A stretch of DNA of 64,000 bases from JAZNSB01 sp045590955. Lineage in GTDB: Bacteria > Pseudomonadota > Alphaproteobacteria > RF32 > CAG-239. Shown here piece by piece: positions 1-8,766 of the stretch (positions are counted from its first letter, which is position 1; every line of letters begins with the position of its first letter). The stretch is taken from contig JAZNSB010000020.1 of NCBI GenBank assembly GCA_045590955.1, forward strand, positions 1-64,000, written 5' to 3'. The notes under the pieces are model-generated. The model saw only the letters and a list, made by a program, of their open reading frames with translations. It had not been told where the DNA came from and did no database searches. A program made the position numbers and the translations under genes.

Positions 1-1875
1 CCGATTATTGCAGAAGATCATGCAGTTCCGCAAAAGGGAACCGGAGGCGTAAAAATTATTCCTGCGCACGATTTTAATGACTTTGAAGTTGGAAAACGAC
101 ATAACTTGCCATTAATAAATGTATTAAATCCGGATGCCACATTAAATGAAAACACTCCGTTTGCCGGAATGAATACACAAGAAGCCAGAGTAAAAACAAT
201 AGAGGCCTTAACACAACTAGGTCTTATGGACAAGATAGAAGATCACCCGATGGTAATTCCATACGGAGACAGATCTGGTGTAGTTATTGAACCTTTAATG
301 ACAGATCAATGGTTTGTAGATGCTCCGACTTTAGCCAAAGAAGCAATTAAAGTTGTAGAAAAAGGCGAGATGGAGTTTGTTCCAAAATTTTATGAAAAAA
401 CATATTTTGAATGGATGAAAAATATGCAACCGTGGTGTATTTCTCGCCAACTTTGGTGGGGACATCAAATGCCCATATGGTATGGTCCGGATGGTCATAT
501 CTTCTGTGAAGAATCAGAAGAAAAGGCATTAAAAGTTGCAGCCAAGTTTTATGAAGAAGAAGTTGAACTTACCAGAGAAACAGACGTTCTAGATACATGG
601 TTTTCTTCCGGCCTGTGGGCTTTTTCAACACTTGGTTGGCCTGAAAAGTCACAGTTCTTAGATGTGTTTTATCCAACATCTGTATTGGTTACAGGTTTTG
701 ACATTATACCGTTTTGGGTTGCCAGAATGATGATGTTGAGCATGTATGTAATGAAAAAAGTTCCATTCAAAAAATGTTACATCCACGGATTGGTTAGAGA
801 TGAAAAAGGCCAAAAGATGTCTAAATCAAAAGGTAATAGCGTTGATCCAATGGAAACCATTGAAAAATATGGTGCAGATGCGTTGCGCTTCTTTATGGCT
901 TCAATGGAAACTCAGGGTAGAGACATTAATATAAGCGAAGCCAGAATTGCAGGATACCGCAATTTTGCCACAAAACTTTGGAACGCCACCCGTTTTGGAG
1001 AAATGAACCAGTGCAAATATAATCCTAACTTCAAATTTTCTGATGCAAAGCTTGAAATAAACAAGTGGATTATATGTAAATTGTTTGAGGCAAACAACGC
1101 TCTTACCAATAATCTAAATACCTTTAGATTTGCAGATTCAGCCAATACAATATATCAGTTTATATGGGGCACGTTCTGCGATTGGTATATAGAGATGATT
1201 AAGCCTATTTTATATGCGGATGACCAAGAAGCAATAGAAGAAGTAAGAGATACATTTGCCTTGGTATTAAAACATATTTTAATCATGCTTCATCCGTTTA
1301 TGCCGTTTATTACCACCAAAATATATAATGAATTTGGTTTCGGTAATGAAGGATATAACTTAATAAAAGAGCGCTGGCTTGATATACAAAATTTTGATAC
1401 CAAAGCAATAGAAGACATTGATTGGGCAATAGATTTAATTGTTACCATCAGATCATTGCGTTCAGAACTTAATTTGCCCGCATCTGCAAAGCTTAAAGCT
1501 TTTGTCAAGAATGAAGACAGGGTTAGACTGGACAAGTTTAGAAACATTGTGATGTCCCTTGCCAGACTTGAACTTTTAGAAGAATTAAACACCGAACCGT
1601 TAAAAGACATGGCGCAAGCAGTATTTAGAAACGGACAAGTATATTTATCTCTAGCAGGTGTATTAGATATTGAAGCAGAGAAATCCCGTTTAAACAAAGA
1701 ACTCGCCTTAATTGAAGGCAGATTAAAAGGTTATGCTGCAAAATTAAATAATCCGGCATTTACGGAAAAAGCACCGCAAGCGGTTGTGGACCAAGAAAAA
1801 AGCAGACAGGAAGAAGCGCTGACAAGTAAAGAAAAATTACTTTCCGCCATTAAGCTTATCAACGATTTGGGATAA
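1..1875 (+). CDS. valS: Valyl-tRNA synthetase, C-terminal part (5' end outside window)
   Basis: Class I aminoacyl-tRNA synthetase that charges tRNA-Val in the cytoplasm. The reading frame is open at base 1, so roughly the last 624 residues are present; the HIGH motif and most of the CP1 editing domain lie upstream of the window. The first residues (GTGGVKIIPAHDFNDF) are a ValS signature of the editing-domain end. The KMSKS motif is encoded at 814-828, followed by the anticodon-binding domain and a C-terminal Lys/Glu-rich coiled-coil tRNA-binding arm (from about 1660) typical of ValS. The 3' end overlaps the convergent downstream gene by 39 bases. Identification is secure; the true start cannot be seen. 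Confidence 0.97.
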   Translation, partial: PIIAEDHAVPQKGTGGVKIIPAHDFNDFEVGKRHNLPLINVLNPDATLNENTPFAGMNTQEARVKTIEALTQLGLMDKIEDHPMVIPYGDRSGVVIEPLMTDQWFVDAPTLAKEAIKVVEKGEMEFVPKFYEKTYFEWMKNMQPWCISRQLWWGHQMPIWYGPDGHIFCEESEEKALKVAAKFYEEEVELTRETDVLDTWFSSGLWAFSTLGWPEKSQFLDVFYPTSVLVTGFDIIPFWVARMMMLSMYVMKKVPFKKCYIHGLVRDEKGQKMSKSKGNSVDPMETIEKYGADALRFFMASMETQGRDINISEARIAGYRNFATKLWNATRFGEMNQCKYNPNFKFSDAKLEINKWIICKLFEANNALTNNLNTFRFADSANTIYQFIWGTFCDWYIEMIKPILYADDQEAIEEVRDTFALVLKHILIMLHPFMPFITTKIYNEFGFGNEGYNLIKERWLDIQNFDTKAIEDIDWAIDLIVTIRSLRSELNLPASAKLKAFVKNEDRVRLDKFRNIVMSLARLELLEELNTEPLKDMAQAVFRNGQVYLSLAGVLDIEAEKSRLNKELALIEGRLKGYAAKLNNPAFTEKAPQAVVDQEKSRQEEALTSKEKLLSAIKLINDLG

Positions 1876-2967
1876 TTTAACAAGCCTTAGATGTTTTTCA
1901 TCTAAGGTTTTAACCCAGTCTTTCAATGCAATATAGGTTTGCGATTTGGGGTGGCATATAGCAATTGCCACTCCGTTTTTATATGCCAATTTTTCGGTAG
2001 TTTTTAGTTGTTTGTTTATATAATCCAAATTATTTTCATTGTCTAAAAATACATTTCTGCTTACATATTTCAGATTTAATTTTTTAGCAACATTGTCTGC
2101 AGCAGATTTTGGAGAAGTTTTTGAATCTAAAAAGAACATATTTTTTTCTTTTAATATCTTTAGCACTTCTTCCAATTTTTTTTCATTCTCTGTAAATTTG
2201 CTTCCCATATGGTTGTTAACGCCATAAATTTGCGGAAATTTATCAATCATTTCAGAGAAAGTTTTTTTAATTTGTTTTTTAGACATGTCATTTGTTAATA
2301 CATCCGGTCCTTCATCAATGTTTGCCTTTGCTTCCATTGGAATATGCGCCATTACTTCATGACCGGATTGTTGAGCTGCTTTCATTTGTTTTTTTAAATT
2401 CTGACTATACGTTAAAAAAGAAGAAGTAAGCGGAGCTTTGATAGAGATAATATCTTTTGTTCTTTCTGCAGAAATTCCCATATCATCAACCACAATAGCA
2501 ATCATCGGCCAGTTTGTGTTGTCTGTTTTTTTCTCATCAGTGGAAGCTATTTGAATTTTTTTTGTTTTTTCTTCTTTTTGAATTATTTTTTCAGGAGCTT
2601 TATGGTCATCAATTTCATGGTTCTCTACAACATCTTTAGGTAGTTCTTCTTCATACATATCATAATCTGCATCAGCAATCATTTCAATCAACTCTTCATC
2701 TTCTTGTAGACTTTCCATAAGAGAAAGTTCTCTGTCAATTAACGACTGCATGTCAGTTACGGTTTGTTTTTCTTTTGGTGCAGATTTTAATTGTTCTGTT
2801 TGTTGTGCTGTTGGTAAAACCTGCTCACGAGGTTTAATTGTGAGCAGGTTTTTAATCATTATTGATAATGCAAACAACAGTGCAACAACACACAATGTTA
2901 TTCTACAGTTCAGATACAGTTTTTTCCAGTTTAGATCTTTTTTTGTTTTTTTTGTAAGTTTTAACAA
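1837..2967 (-). CDS. Divergent polysaccharide deacetylase family protein
   Basis: A 376-residue membrane-anchored periplasmic protein of the divergent polysaccharide deacetylase (YibQ-like) family; the substrate is unknown but the family fold is that of carbohydrate esterases acting on cell-envelope glycans. A single N-terminal membrane segment (about residues 20-45) is followed by an acidic, low-complexity linker and then the family domain from about residue 155, opening with the characteristic IAIVVDDMG segment and an HIPMEAK motif near residue 210. It starts 3 bases after the lysS stop, so the two are co-transcribed. Its last 39 bases overlap valS tail to tail. Family assignment is firm, function is not. 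Confidence 0.82.
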   Translation of the reverse strand: MLKLTKKTKKDLNWKKLYLNCRITLCVVALLFALSIMIKNLLTIKPREQVLPTAQQTEQLKSAPKEKQTVTDMQSLIDRELSLMESLQEDEELIEMIADADYDMYEEELPKDVVENHEIDDHKAPEKIIQKEEKTKKIQIASTDEKKTDNTNWPMIAIVVDDMGISAERTKDIISIKAPLTSSFLTYSQNLKKQMKAAQQSGHEVMAHIPMEAKANIDEGPDVLTNDMSKKQIKKTFSEMIDKFPQIYGVNNHMGSKFTENEKKLEEVLKILKEKNMFFLDSKTSPKSAADNVAKKLNLKYVSRNVFLDNENNLDYINKQLKTTEKLAYKNGVAIAICHPKSQTYIALKDWVKTLDEKHLRLVKLSQIVDKLNGGK

Positions 2968-2970
2968 AAT

Positions 2971-4440
2971 TTAGTCCTTTTTACGCATTGTCGGAAAAGC
3001 AATCACGTCTCTGATTGTATCTGCACCGGTAAACAAAATTGCCAAACGGTCCACGCCAAAGCCAATGCCGCCGGTTGGAGGGAAGCCGATTTCCAATGCG
3101 TTTACAAAATCTGCATCAAGCATTTGAGCCTCTTCATCACCGGCATCTCTAGCTTTCATTTGGTCTTGGAAACGTTCCAATTGCTCTAATGGGTTTGAAA
3201 GTTCAGAATAAGCATTACACAATTCCATTGCTCCCATGTATAATTCAAATTGTTCAACCAATCTTGGATTATCTCTATGGGTTTTTGCCAACGGAGTAAT
3301 TTCTCTTGGCATATCTTTAACGATTATAGGTTCAATAAGATGCTCTTCAACTTTTGCATCAAAAACTTCTTGCACGACATGCCCCCAATCTAATGCATCA
3401 GAAGCGTCCACACCCAAAGTTTTTGCCAGTTCAACAGCTTCTTCTTTGGTGTTTGTTGCCAAGAAATCTGCTCCGGTATATTCTTTAATCAGGTCAATCA
3501 TAGATTTTCTGGCAAAAGGTTTTGTCAAATCAATTTCTTTTCCGGCTATTGTGAATGTGTTTGTTCCAAATACTTCCATGGTAATTGTTCTGAGCATGTC
3601 TTCTGTCAGATCGGCCATATCATTATAGTCGGCATAAGCTTGATAAGCCTCAATACAAGTGTATTCCGGATTGTGGTTCTTATCCATTCCTTCATTTCTA
3701 AAGTTTTTGCCGATTTCAAATACTCTGTCAAAACCACCCACGACAAGTCTCTTTAAATAAAGCTCTGTTGCCACACGCAAATAAAGCTCCATATCCAATG
3801 TGTTATGATGGGTAATAAAAGGTTTTGCGCTTGCTCCACCCATAATAGGTTGTAATACGGGGGTTTCTACTTCCAAGAAGTCTCTTTTTTCAAAATAACG
3901 TCTGATTGCAGATGTAAGCTGACATCTTTTTTTGTAAATTTCTTTTGCTTCATCATTAACAATAAAGTCAATATATCTCTGACGATATCTTGCATCCATG
4001 TCTGTTAGGCCATGAAATTTTTCCGGTAACGGTTGCAAAGATTTTGAAATAATATCAAATTTTTGTGCTGCAATAGAAAGTTCGCCTCTTGGGGTTCTTC
4101 TTACAAAACCATATACACCAACAATATCTCCCACATCAAGAGCGCTTAAAATTTGCAAATTTTCTTCTGACAAATTGTTTTTGTGGCAAAAAGCCTGAAT
4201 TTTTCCGCTTTTATCTTTTATATCAATAAACATACCGGAGTTTCTAACTGCCATTGCTCTTCCTGCAACGGTTACAAAATCTTGAGTATCTGTTCCTGCA
4301 GGTAAGTCTTTGTATTTTTCTTGTAAATCGGCCGCATAAGCATCCGGAACAAATTTGTAAGGATATGGGTTATATCCATTTTCTGTTAAAGAATTTAATT
4401 TTGCTAATCTAGCATTTCTATAAATGTTTTCTTCACTCAT
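2971..4440 (-). CDS. lysS: Lysyl-tRNA synthetase, class II
   Basis: Charges tRNA-Lys. The 489-residue protein has the usual class II layout: an N-terminal OB-fold anticodon-binding domain (about residues 55-150), motif 2 around FEIGKNFRNEG, the tRNA/amino acid recognition segment that follows it, and motif 3 near the C terminus (GIGFGVDRLAILFTG). Length matches bacterial LysS. It is first of a two-gene unit with the polysaccharide-deacetylase-like gene 3 bases downstream, and is divergent from lexA. A good sigma70-type promoter lies at 4483-4511. No oddities. Confidence 0.97.
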   Translation of the reverse strand: MSEENIYRNARLAKLNSLTENGYNPYPYKFVPDAYAADLQEKYKDLPAGTDTQDFVTVAGRAMAVRNSGMFIDIKDKSGKIQAFCHKNNLSEENLQILSALDVGDIVGVYGFVRRTPRGELSIAAQKFDIISKSLQPLPEKFHGLTDMDARYRQRYIDFIVNDEAKEIYKKRCQLTSAIRRYFEKRDFLEVETPVLQPIMGGASAKPFITHHNTLDMELYLRVATELYLKRLVVGGFDRVFEIGKNFRNEGMDKNHNPEYTCIEAYQAYADYNDMADLTEDMLRTITMEVFGTNTFTIAGKEIDLTKPFARKSMIDLIKEYTGADFLATNTKEEAVELAKTLGVDASDALDWGHVVQEVFDAKVEEHLIEPIIVKDMPREITPLAKTHRDNPRLVEQFELYMGAMELCNAYSELSNPLEQLERFQDQMKARDAGDEEAQMLDADFVNALEIGFPPTGGIGFGVDRLAILFTGADTIRDVIAFPTMRKKD

Positions 4441-4482
4441 AATATCACTCTTTGTATATGTTAAACGTTAAAAATTTACCAT

Positions 4483-4511
4483 ACTATACTAGCAAAATTT
4501 TCAGCTTTCAA
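4483..4511 (-). promoter_or_regulatory. Predicted sigma70 promoter of lysS
   Basis: On the minus strand, TTGAAA (4511-4506) and TATAGT (4488-4483) are separated by exactly 17 bases, about 40 bases upstream of the lysS start codon. Confidence 0.65.
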
Positions 4512-4542
4512 CTAAAATAATAAAATGTTTTTATAAAGATAC

Positions 4543-4571
4543 TTGACAGCAAACAAAAACAGAACTAAAGT
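4543..4571 (+). promoter_or_regulatory. Predicted lexA promoter
   Basis: A perfect -35 (TTGACA, 4543-4548) is followed after 17 bases by a weaker -10 (TAAAGT, 4566-4571). The -10 lies inside the LexA box, which fits autorepression. Confidence 0.55.
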
Positions 4572-4576
4572 AGAAC
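4562..4576 (+). promoter_or_regulatory. LexA-binding site (alphaproteobacterial SOS box)
   Basis: GAAC-N7-GAAC, the reverse complement of the alphaproteobacterial LexA consensus GTTC-N7-GTTC, with both half sites perfect. It overlaps the predicted -10 of lexA and ends 25 bases before the start codon, so LexA should repress its own synthesis. Confidence 0.85.
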
Positions 4577-4601
4577 AAAATGTTAAGAAAAAGAGGGTTA
4601 A

Positions 4602-5246
4602 ATGCTTACACAAAAACAATATCAGCTTTTGCTTTTTATCAATAAAACATTAAAAGAAACCGGCTGTTGCCCTTCTTTTGATGAGATGCGCCAGGCTGTG
4701 GGGTTAAAATCAAAATCAGGGATACATGCTCTTATAACAGCCCTTGAAGATAGAGGCTTTTTAAGAAAATTGCCACACAAAGCCAGAGCTTTAGAAGTTG
4801 TAAAGTTACCCAAAATAAAACCTGTTTCAGAAAAAAAAGAAGTTGTAGCCCAAGAAACAAATGGTGCCCAAATTCCACTTTATGGCAAGGTTGCCGCAGG
4901 TTTACCTATAGAAGCAATTGTTGATGAAACCCAAACCGTATCTGTTCCGTTTGAAATGGTTGCCAAAGGGTCTTATTATGCCCTGACTATAGAAGGCGAT
5001 TCTATGGTTGATTTAGGCATATTAGACGGAGATACAATTATTGTTCGCAAGACAGAAGTTGCCAACAATGGCGATGTTGTAGTTGCATTGGTAAATAATC
5101 AGGATGCAACTCTTAAAAAATTTTATAAAGAAAAAGACAATGTCAAACTCATTCCGTTTAATAGCGCTCATAGCACTCAAACATATCATGCATCACAGGT
5201 TAAAATTCAGGGCATACTGTCCGGTTTGTTGCGTTCATATCATTAG
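4602..5246 (+). CDS. lexA: LexA repressor
   Basis: SOS-response repressor that undergoes RecA-stimulated self-cleavage. The 214-residue protein has an N-terminal winged helix (residues 1-65, starting MLTQKQYQLL) and a C-terminal S24 peptidase domain. The cleavage pair Ala99-Gly100 lies in KVAAGLP, the nucleophile is Ser134 in EGDSMVD, and the general-base Lys is probably Lys172. The start is set by a purine-rich SD (GAGG) 5-8 bases upstream. A perfect SOS box overlaps its promoter. The stop codon overlaps the stop of the convergent regulator gene. Confidence 0.97.
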   Translation: MLTQKQYQLLLFINKTLKETGCCPSFDEMRQAVGLKSKSGIHALITALEDRGFLRKLPHKARALEVVKLPKIKPVSEKKEVVAQETNGAQIPLYGKVAAGLPIEAIVDETQTVSVPFEMVAKGSYYALTIEGDSMVDLGILDGDTIIVRKTEVANNGDVVVALVNNQDATLKKFYKEKDNVKLIPFNSAHSTQTYHASQVKIQGILSGLLRSYH

Positions 5247-5869
5247 ATAATGCCGTGCTTTTGTGCAGTAATAACGGCCTGAGTTCTGTTTGTGGCATTT
5301 AGAGAACGAAGCAAGGCATTTATATGTAGTTTTACTGTTGCTTCACTTACTCCCATTTCATATGCAATTTGTTTGTTTGATTTTCCTTGAGCAATTAAAG
5401 CAAGCACCTGAAACTGCCTTTTTGTAAGTTTTTTATTTTGTTTTTTTTCATTCAAAGAGGTGTTTTCATTTTTTTCATCTAAAATTTTTTGGGGCAGATA
5501 TGTTCCGCCATCCATTATAAGTTTAAGAGCACCGGTCAAAATTTTTGCATCAGTTCTTTTGGGAATATAACCGTTTATTCCGCTATCCAAAGCTTTTCTC
5601 ATTTGTTTTGCATCTTCAGAAGCAGAAATTACCACCATTTTTGCACCGTTAGATTTATTTTTGATTTTTTCAAATCCGTCTTCCCAGTGCATATCTTGCA
5701 TATCCAAATCCAAGATAACCATATCAACGTTTTGTTCATTTTCAAAAAATTTTAGCGCCTGCAAATAATTAGATGCTTGAAAAATAATGGCTTTTGGATC
5801 AATTTTTTCCAGTTGCATAGTCAGCCCATCTCTAAATAAAGCATGGTCGTCAGCAATTAGCACCTTCAT
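5243..5869 (-). CDS. LuxR/NarL-family response regulator
   Basis: A 208-residue two-component regulator. The N-terminal receiver domain (residues 1-120) has the acidic pair at the start (ADDH) and a phosphoacceptor Asp54 in VILDLD. The C-terminal LuxR-type HTH (about residues 143-205) has the expected LTKRQFQVLALIAQGKSNKQI pattern split over its helices. The start has an excellent SD (GGAGG). No sensor kinase gene is adjacent, so it is an orphan and its stimulus is unknown. It converges on lexA with overlapping stop codons. Targets cannot be inferred. Confidence 0.9.
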   Translation of the reverse strand: MKVLIADDHALFRDGLTMQLEKIDPKAIIFQASNYLQALKFFENEQNVDMVILDLDMQDMHWEDGFEKIKNKSNGAKMVVISASEDAKQMRKALDSGINGYIPKRTDAKILTGALKLIMDGGTYLPQKILDEKNENTSLNEKKQNKKLTKRQFQVLALIAQGKSNKQIAYEMGVSEATVKLHINALLRSLNATNRTQAVITAQKHGII

Positions 5870-5969
5870 ATTACCTCCATATCACAACCAATAATTGCAT
5901 TTTAATACAAATACAACTCAAAGGTTAAAAATTATTTTAATTTGTAAGAGGTATATAATTTACAATTTA

Positions 5970-6425
5970 TTATTTTAAAGGTAGCACAATGTATTTGATG
6001 TTTGCTTCTGCAAACATTTGCTTAGAAAAAGATAATTTTTCTGCCCAACGAGCAGCAAATTCTTTGTCTGTCATTTCCTGAGTAATTACTGTAGAAATTC
6101 CCGATTGTATAATTGCTCTGGCACAGTCTGTGCAAGGCGGATGAGTTGCAAACATGGTGCAACCTTTTAAGGAAGTTCCTGTCAGGCACGCATTATAAAT
6201 TGCATTTCTTTCTGCGTGTTCAAAAAAGTCATATTTTGTGGGGCGTTCCATTCTTTCAGGTCTGTCGTCATCCACACCTCTGCAAAGACCGTTATAACCG
6301 GTTGCTCTTATTTCTCTGTCCGGACCGACAACCACGGCGCCAGTTTTTGTGCTTGGATCTTTTGACCAAGAGGCCACCAGATTTGCCACTTCCATAAAGC
6401 GATAATTCCATTTTTCTGAAAACAT
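5970..6425 (-). CDS. Deoxycytidylate (dCMP) deaminase family protein
   Basis: A 151-residue zinc-dependent deaminase expected to convert dCMP to dUMP for thymidylate synthesis. The zinc and catalytic motif HAE (in FEHAERNAIY) and the second zinc motif PCTDC are both present, as is the N-terminal SKDPSTKTGAV segment typical of the dCMP deaminase/ComEB family. An upstream in-frame start at 6527 would run into eno; the ATG at 6425 is preferred because AGGAG lies at good spacing before it and homology begins there. It is divergent from eno. Confidence 0.9.
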   Translation of the reverse strand: MFSEKWNYRFMEVANLVASWSKDPSTKTGAVVVGPDREIRATGYNGLCRGVDDDRPERMERPTKYDFFEHAERNAIYNACLTGTSLKGCTMFATHPPCTDCARAIIQSGISTVITQEMTDKEFAARWAEKLSFSKQMFAEANIKYIVLPLK

Positions 6426-6517
6426 AGTGTAAATTCTCCTAATATCTATTGACAATATCATAAAAATGAAAGAGTTTAAGAGCAATCTTAAAATAATGAT
6501 ATTAACAGGAGAAAAAA

Positions 6518-7795
6518 ATGAGTGCAATTATAGATATTCATGCAAGACAAATTTTAGATTCCAGAGGCAATCCTACTGTTGAGGTAGATGTATTGCTTCA
6601 ATCAGGAGCTTTTGGCAGAGCCGCTGTTCCGTCAGGAGCATCAACAGGTGTTCACGAAGCTGTTGAATTAAGAGATGGCGACAAACAACGTTTTATGGGC
6701 AAAGGTGTATTAAAAGCTGTTGAAAATGTTAATACAAAAATTTATGACGCCATTGTCGGCATGGATGCAGAAGATCAAATTGAACTTGATAAAGCCATGA
6801 TTGAATTAGATGGCACAGACAACAAAGGTCAACTTGGTGCTAACGCCATTTTGGCAGTATCATTGGCAGTTGCAAAAGCACAAGCAGAAGAAGCAGGACT
6901 TCCGCTTTACAGATATTTGGGTGGCACAATGGCAAGAACATTGCCTGTTCCAATGATGAACATTGTAAATGGCGGACAGCACGCAGATAACCCAATTGAT
7001 ATCCAAGAATTCATGATTATGCCTGTTTCTGCCGGCAGCATCAGAGAAGCCATCAGAATGGGTGCAGAAATTTTCCATACATTGAAGAAAAACCTTAAAG
7101 CTGCAGGACAAAACACCAACGTTGGTGATGAGGGCGGATTTGCTCCAAACCTCAAGTCTGCAGACGAAGCTCTTACATTCATTGTAAAAGCCATTTCAGA
7201 TGCCGGATACAAACCTGGCGAAGATGTTGTTTTGGCATTAGATGCAGCTGCTTCAGAATTTTATAAAGACGGCAAATATGAAATGACCGGCGAAGGCAAA
7301 TCATATACCAACGTTGAAATGGTAGAATACTACAAAGGATTGTGCGCAAAATTCCCAATTTTCTCAATTGAAGACGGTATGGCAGAAGACGATTGGGAAG
7401 GCTGGAAAATGTTAACAGACACATTGGGCGATAAAATTCAGCTCGTTGGTGATGACTTGTTTGTTACAAATCCAAAACGTTTGGCAATGGGTATTGAAAG
7501 ACAAACAGCTAATGCCATTTTGGTAAAAGTAAACCAAATCGGTTCTTTAACAGAAACATTAGAAGCTGTTAACTTGGCACAACGCAACAAATACAATGCC
7601 GTATTGTCTCACCGTTCTGGTGAAACAGAAGATGCTACAATTGCAGACATTGCAGTTGCAACAAATTGCGGACAAATCAAAACCGGTTCAATGTCAAGAA
7701 CAGATCGTATGGCAAAATACAATCAGTTAATCAGAATTGAAGAAGAACTTGGCGATATGGCCATTTATGCCGGAAAGAGCATTTTGAAAAAATAA
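6518..7795 (+). CDS. eno: Enolase
   Basis: Glycolytic enzyme that interconverts 2-phosphoglycerate and phosphoenolpyruvate. The 425-residue protein is full length, with the N-terminal substrate-loop segment (GNPTVEVDV, SGASTG), metal ligands in the barrel, and the hallmark SHRSGETED segment near residue 370. The start has AGGAG upstream. It is transcribed alone and ends in a strong terminator at 7815. Confidence 0.98.
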   Translation: MSAIIDIHARQILDSRGNPTVEVDVLLQSGAFGRAAVPSGASTGVHEAVELRDGDKQRFMGKGVLKAVENVNTKIYDAIVGMDAEDQIELDKAMIELDGTDNKGQLGANAILAVSLAVAKAQAEEAGLPLYRYLGGTMARTLPVPMMNIVNGGQHADNPIDIQEFMIMPVSAGSIREAIRMGAEIFHTLKKNLKAAGQNTNVGDEGGFAPNLKSADEALTFIVKAISDAGYKPGEDVVLALDAAASEFYKDGKYEMTGEGKSYTNVEMVEYYKGLCAKFPIFSIEDGMAEDDWEGWKMLTDTLGDKIQLVGDDLFVTNPKRLAMGIERQTANAILVKVNQIGSLTETLEAVNLAQRNKYNAVLSHRSGETEDATIADIAVATNCGQIKTGSMSRTDRMAKYNQLIRIEEELGDMAIYAGKSILKK

Positions 7796-7814
7796 TTTTT
7801 CAAAAATTGAATAA

Positions 7815-7843
7815 AAAAGGTCGGTAGAAAGCCGACCTTTTTT
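7815..7843 (+). terminator. Rho-independent terminator of eno
   Basis: Stem AAAAGGTCGG paired with CCGACCTTTT around a 7-base loop, followed by a T run. Confidence 0.9.
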
Positions 7844-7901
7844 ATTGCTAAAGAACAATAGTTATGTTATTATAAAAAAAGTTTTGATAAAGAGAAAAAT
7901 T

Positions 7902-8681
7902 ATGCAAAAAGATAAATTACTTGAACAAGCCATAAACCAAATGATTTGTGGAATAAAGCGCAAAAATGTTTCTGCCAATGTTCCCTTAAACAGTCAAATG
8001 CAATCATTGCTGATAACACTTAATGCTTTTTGCGTTGATCAGGTTTTGCAAGACACAGAAGTTGCCAAAGATCCAAGAAAAATAATGTATAAAAGCACGG
8101 CAGAGCTAAAAACAGCACTGGTTGCCATGTGTTTATCTACGGCATTAATAGACTATCAAACACAGGTAATTTATACCAAAGAATATTTTGAACAACACAT
8201 TGTCATCATCCACTCTGACGCATCAAACATGTTTATTGAATTTAATGAAATAGATCCAAACATTGTATCCTCTTCAATAAATTCAGAATATGTTCATGAT
8301 TGGATGATATATCGGGATTATCGGGGCAGGGGCATTACCGCATTAATCAATTCCAAAGTAAACGACAGCACCTTAGACGGTTTTAGTCGTGGAGGAGAAA
8401 GTGCATATGAATTTGCCAGATTTGAAAGAAAATACTTTGAGCTCATGCGCAAGAAAGAAAACAAAAACAAAGAAAGAGCTCAAGATACTTTTAGAAACAG
8501 TATGGTTAGCCAAATGGCAAAACAGCTTGCCAAAGAGCAAATTGCTCATGGGGATAATCCGCTAGAGCTTGTAAACATGCTTTTTAATTCCAAAGACTAT
8601 GATAAAGCCATAGAAAAAATGCTTTCTGTTGAACATAAACCCCAAAGTAGCTTTCAAATAGAGCATAAAAAGAAGAAATAA
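7902..8681 (+). CDS. Protein of unknown function
   Basis: A 259-residue soluble protein I do not recognise. The start is placed at the ATG at 7902, behind AAAGAGAAA, rather than at the in-frame ATG at 7845, which lies in the tail of the eno terminator. There is no signal peptide or membrane segment. The C-terminal third is highly charged (a Lys/Glu-rich helix around residue 190) and ends in HKKKK. Its last ~40 codons recur, partly identical, 1.5 kb downstream (10005-10175), so it once had a tandem paralogue. It ends in its own strong terminator. Confidence 0.75.
   Translation: MQKDKLLEQAINQMICGIKRKNVSANVPLNSQMQSLLITLNAFCVDQVLQDTEVAKDPRKIMYKSTAELKTALVAMCLSTALIDYQTQVIYTKEYFEQHIVIIHSDASNMFIEFNEIDPNIVSSSINSEYVHDWMIYRDYRGRGITALINSKVNDSTLDGFSRGGESAYEFARFERKYFELMRKKENKNKERAQDTFRNSMVSQMAKQLAKEQIAHGDNPLELVNMLFNSKDYDKAIEKMLSVEHKPQSSFQIEHKKKK
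8554..8626 (+). repeat. Direct repeat copy 1 (73 bases, exact)
   Basis: This stretch in the 3' end of the unknown gene matches 10048-10120 base for base by eye. Beyond it, similarity to the stop codon continues with scattered substitutions. It encodes the NPLELVNMLFNSKDYD region. Confidence 0.9.
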
Positions 8682-8714
8682 CAGATTAAAATTGTTTTTT
8701 GTGATCTGCTTTAA

Positions 8715-8764
8715 AAACACAAAAGGCCTGGAAAAACCAAGCCTTTTGTGTTTAAGTTTTTTTT
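8715..8764. terminator. Bidirectional terminator
   Basis: A 13-bp perfect stem (8715-8727 with 8741-8753) around a 13-base loop, with T tracts on the plus side (to 8764) and A tracts on the other side. It serves the unknown gene on the plus strand and probably the minus-strand gene at 8767. Confidence 0.85.
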
Positions 8765-8766
8765 GG

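Noticed and set aside
6426..6527. N-terminal extension of the dCMP deaminase
   Set aside because: The extra residues have no homology, overlap eno, and the internal ATG has a proper SD.
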